Assembly: GCA_002470125.1 (NCBI GenBank)
Contig: DKNB01000058.1
Coordinates: forward strand, 20,478-29,018
Source of the DNA: Gallionellales bacterium UBA7399
Lineage (GTDB): Bacteria > Pseudomonadota > Gammaproteobacteria > Burkholderiales > Gallionellaceae
DNA length: 8,541 nucleotides
Reading direction: 5' to 3'
Shown: one piece after another, positions 6,747-8,541 of the stretch
How positions within the stretch are numbered: the first letter of the stretch is position 1
How the letters are laid out: each line of letters opens with the position of its first letter
Notes under the pieces: model-generated
Databases searched by the model: none
What the model saw: only the letters and a program-made list of their open reading frames with translations
Told to the model about the DNA's origin: nothing
Translations under genes and position numbers: made by a program

Positions 6747-7542
6747 AGCCCTTGAGCACCTCGTCCTTCATTGCGCGCCAGATCTTCGTGTGGAGTTCGA
6801 TGAAGCGCGGCGTCAGCCGGATCTCGGCGACATCCCGCGGCCGGGGCAGGTCGATGGTGAACTCGCCGATCGGCCGCGTTCCTGGCCCTGCCGAAAGCAC
6901 CACCACCCGGTCTGAAAGCGAAATCGCCTCTTCAAGGTCGTGCGTGATGAACACGACCGACTTGCGGTTGGCAGACCACAATTCCAGCAGTTCGTTTTCC
7001 ATCATCTGCCGTGTCTGGATATCGAGCGCCGAAAAGGGTTCGTCCATCAGGATGATCTGCGGGTCGAGGATCAGGGTCTGCGCCAGCGCCACGCGCTTGC
7101 GCATGCCGCCGGAAAGCTGGTGCGGATAGCGGTGACCGTGGCCCGCGAGCCCTACCCTTGCGAGCCAATCCTCTGCGCGAATCACCGACTCCTCGCGCGT
7201 GACTCCTCGAAACTCAAGGCCGACCGTGACATTGTCGAGCGCTGTGCGCCAGGGCATCAAGGCTTCAGTCTGGAACAGGTACCCCGCGTTTCGATTGAGT
7301 CCGGCCAGCGGTTCGCCAAAGACCTTGACCGTCCCTGCGGATGGCTCAAGAAGCCCGACCGCAATATTCAAGAGCGTGGATTTTCCGCACCCGGTGGGCC
7401 CCACGACCGAGACGAATTCCCCCGGTGCAACCAGAAGGGTGGCGTCCTGGACCGCCGTGTAGCGGGTGTCCTTTGCGTCACGCGCGGCGAAGGTTACCGT
7501 AATGTTTTCCAGCGCCAGCGCCGGCGTGTCCCGAGAGTCCAT
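6724..7542 (-). CDS. ABC transporter ATP-binding protein, NitT/TauT (SsuB/TauB) type
   Basis: A 272-residue cytoplasmic ATPase that powers the importer. All nucleotide-binding motifs are intact: Walker A GPTGCGKST (48-56), Q-loop Q91 in YLFQTEALMPWRTALDNV, signature LSGGM (143-147) followed by RKRVALAQ, Walker B IILMDEP with catalytic E168, D-loop SALD (171-174), and H-loop H201 in VVFITHDLEEA. The Q-loop stretch with LMPW and the signature GMRKRVALA are typical of the nitrate/sulfonate/taurine subfamily. The last ~50 residues after the H-loop form the usual short tail with no extra regulatory domain. It starts 5 bp after the stop of the binding-protein gene and its end overlaps the permease start by 23 bp, so translation of the three is probably coupled. 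The subfamily is firm; the transported substrate is not determined. Confidence 0.96.
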   Translation of the reverse strand: MDSRDTPALALENITVTFAARDAKDTRYTAVQDATLLVAPGEFVSVVGPTGCGKSTLLNIAVGLLEPSAGTVKVFGEPLAGLNRNAGYLFQTEALMPWRTALDNVTVGLEFRGVTREESVIRAEDWLARVGLAGHGHRYPHQLSGGMRKRVALAQTLILDPQIILMDEPFSALDIQTRQMMENELLELWSANRKSVVFITHDLEEAISLSDRVVVLSAGPGTRPIGEFTIDLPRPRDVAEIRLTPRFIELHTKIWRAMKDEVLKGYARTRIQ

Positions 7543-7547
7543 GCGCT

Positions 7548-8541
7548 CTACATCTTCTTCGAATACTTCGCAAGCGCCTTCTTTGCGAACTCGTTGGTGT
7601 AGGTCTCCCCGAGATTGATCTTTTCCGGAGTTATTTTCGGATTGAATGATGCGAGTGCCTTGAGCGTCGTCCTGGCGCCGGCCTCGGACATCAGGCCATC
7701 CTTCGAGTAGGCCGGCTTCACGTTGTTGAACGCGAAGAGGTACATCGCCTTGTTGCCAAGGAGGTACTCCTCCGGAACTGTCGCCAGCACCTGCTGCGGC
7801 GTGGCGTCCTGAAGCCAGAGCAATGCGCGGACCATTGCATTCGTCAGCGCCTGCACGGTATTCGGGTTCTTCTTGACGAACTCAACCGGGGAATAGAGGC
7901 TCGCCGCCGGCATCGGGCCCCCGAAGATTTTCTCGGTGCCTTCGGGCGTGCGTGTTTCGGCGATGATCTTGACCTTGCCTTCCCTCTCGAGGATCGTGAC
8001 GGCGGGGTCTGTCTGCGACACGACGTCCACCCGCCCCTGATCTACCGCGGCGATGACGGTGGACCCTGCACCGATTCCGATGATGGAAGCGTCCGAGGGT
8101 TTCAGGCCTCCCTTGGCAAGCAGGAAATTTGCGACCATGTTGGTGCTTGACCCCGGCGCACTGACGCCGATGCGCAGCCCCTTGAGGTCCTTGGGCGACT
8201 TGTAGCTCGCGGCCTTCGAGGTGACGATCGCGACCGAAATCTGCGGCGCCGCTCCCGAGAGCACGAAGGACACGAAATGCAGTCCGTTCGACTGCATGTT
8301 GATCGTATGCTCGTAGGCCCCGGACACGACATCTGCGCTCCCTCCCACGACCGCCTGCAGCGAGCGCGAGCCACCCGGGAAGTCGCTGATCCGGACGTTG
8401 AGCCCCTCGTCCTTGAAATACCCGAGCCGCTCGGCCAGCGTCAGGGGCAGGTAGTAGAGCGCAGACTTGCCTCCAATCGCGATATGCACGTCAGGCTTCT
8501 CAATCTGCGCCTCGGCGCCCGTTGACAGGGCAAGCACGGCG
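7548..8541 (-). CDS. SsuA/NMT1-like periplasmic substrate-binding protein of the ABC importer (5' end outside window)
   Basis: About 330 residues are visible and the frame is open through the right edge, so the true start is outside. The first visible residues (VLALSTGAEAQ) look like the end of a signal peptide, cut before IEKPDVHIAIGG; the GTG at 8537 is most likely an internal valine codon. The mature protein has the periplasmic type II fold pattern of NMT1/THI5/SsuA proteins: YYLPLTLAERLGYFKDEGLNV, then FPGGSRSLQAVVGGSADV, then SPKDLKGLRIGVSAPGSST and GSTVIAAVDQGRVDVV with a Pro in TDPAV. It should capture the substrate for the ATPase and permease encoded just downstream, 5 bp away. Members bind nitrate, sulfonates, taurine, pyrimidine precursors or aromatic acids; nothing visible tells which. 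High GC, like the rest of this operon. Confidence 0.92.
   Translation of the reverse strand, partial: AVLALSTGAEAQIEKPDVHIAIGGKSALYYLPLTLAERLGYFKDEGLNVRISDFPGGSRSLQAVVGGSADVVSGAYEHTINMQSNGLHFVSFVLSGAAPQISVAIVTSKAASYKSPKDLKGLRIGVSAPGSSTNMVANFLLAKGGLKPSDASIIGIGAGSTVIAAVDQGRVDVVSQTDPAVTILEREGKVKIIAETRTPEGTEKIFGGPMPAASLYSPVEFVKKNPNTVQALTNAMVRALLWLQDATPQQVLATVPEEYLLGNKAMYLFAFNNVKPAYSKDGLMSEAGARTTLKALASFNPKITPEKINLGETYTNEFAKKALAKYSKKM

Noticed and set aside
8535..8537. GTG at 8537 as the start of the ABC binding protein
   Set aside because: The frame continues through the window edge, and the residues after this GTG look like the tail of a signal peptide lacking its charged N-region and most of its hydrophobic core. 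It is more likely an internal valine.

Overview
The window looks like chromosomal DNA of a Gram-negative proteobacterium, most likely a betaproteobacterium. The main evidence is the gene order pyrG-kdsA-eno-ftsB, a typical betaproteobacterial housekeeping cluster. KdsA also shows that an LPS-type outer membrane is made. Every gene I can support reads on the minus strand.

Left part (1-4802), moderate GC (hand counts 28/60 at 1321-1380 and 27/60 at 3361-3420). In the direction of transcription it holds: an initiator tRNA-fMet (4802-4726) with its own likely promoter and a strong Rho-independent terminator; pyrG (CTP synthase); kdsA (KDO-8-phosphate synthase, metal-dependent type); eno (enolase); ftsB (divisome protein). 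After a gap of about 200 bp comes the 5' end of an HI0933/TIGR03862-like flavoprotein cut by the window edge. pyrG, kdsA, eno and ftsB lie 9, 16 and 25 bp apart and are probably co-transcribed. CTP synthase and KDO-8-P synthase both feed CMP-KDO formation, and enolase makes the phosphoenolpyruvate that KdsA uses, so the cluster has a metabolic logic as well as conserved order.

Right part (4896-8541), high GC (hand counts 39/60 at 5041-5100, 34/60 at 6241-6300, 41/60 at 7141-7200). It is one compact uptake operon: an SsuA/NMT1-like periplasmic binding protein (5' end outside the window), an ABC ATPase, an ABC inner-membrane permease, and last a second, unrelated periplasmic binding protein of the TctC/Bug family. 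The first three form a complete NitT/TauT-type ABC importer of unknown substrate. No TctA/TctB partner for the TctC protein is in view.

The composition changes abruptly within about 50 bp, between the tRNA promoter and the stop codon of the TctC gene. This could be the edge of horizontally acquired DNA or an assembly join between two genomes; the sequence alone does not decide. I saw no IS element, integrase, CRISPR array, riboswitch or rRNA, and no clearly novel system. The points most worth a second look are the junction and the operon with two kinds of binding protein.
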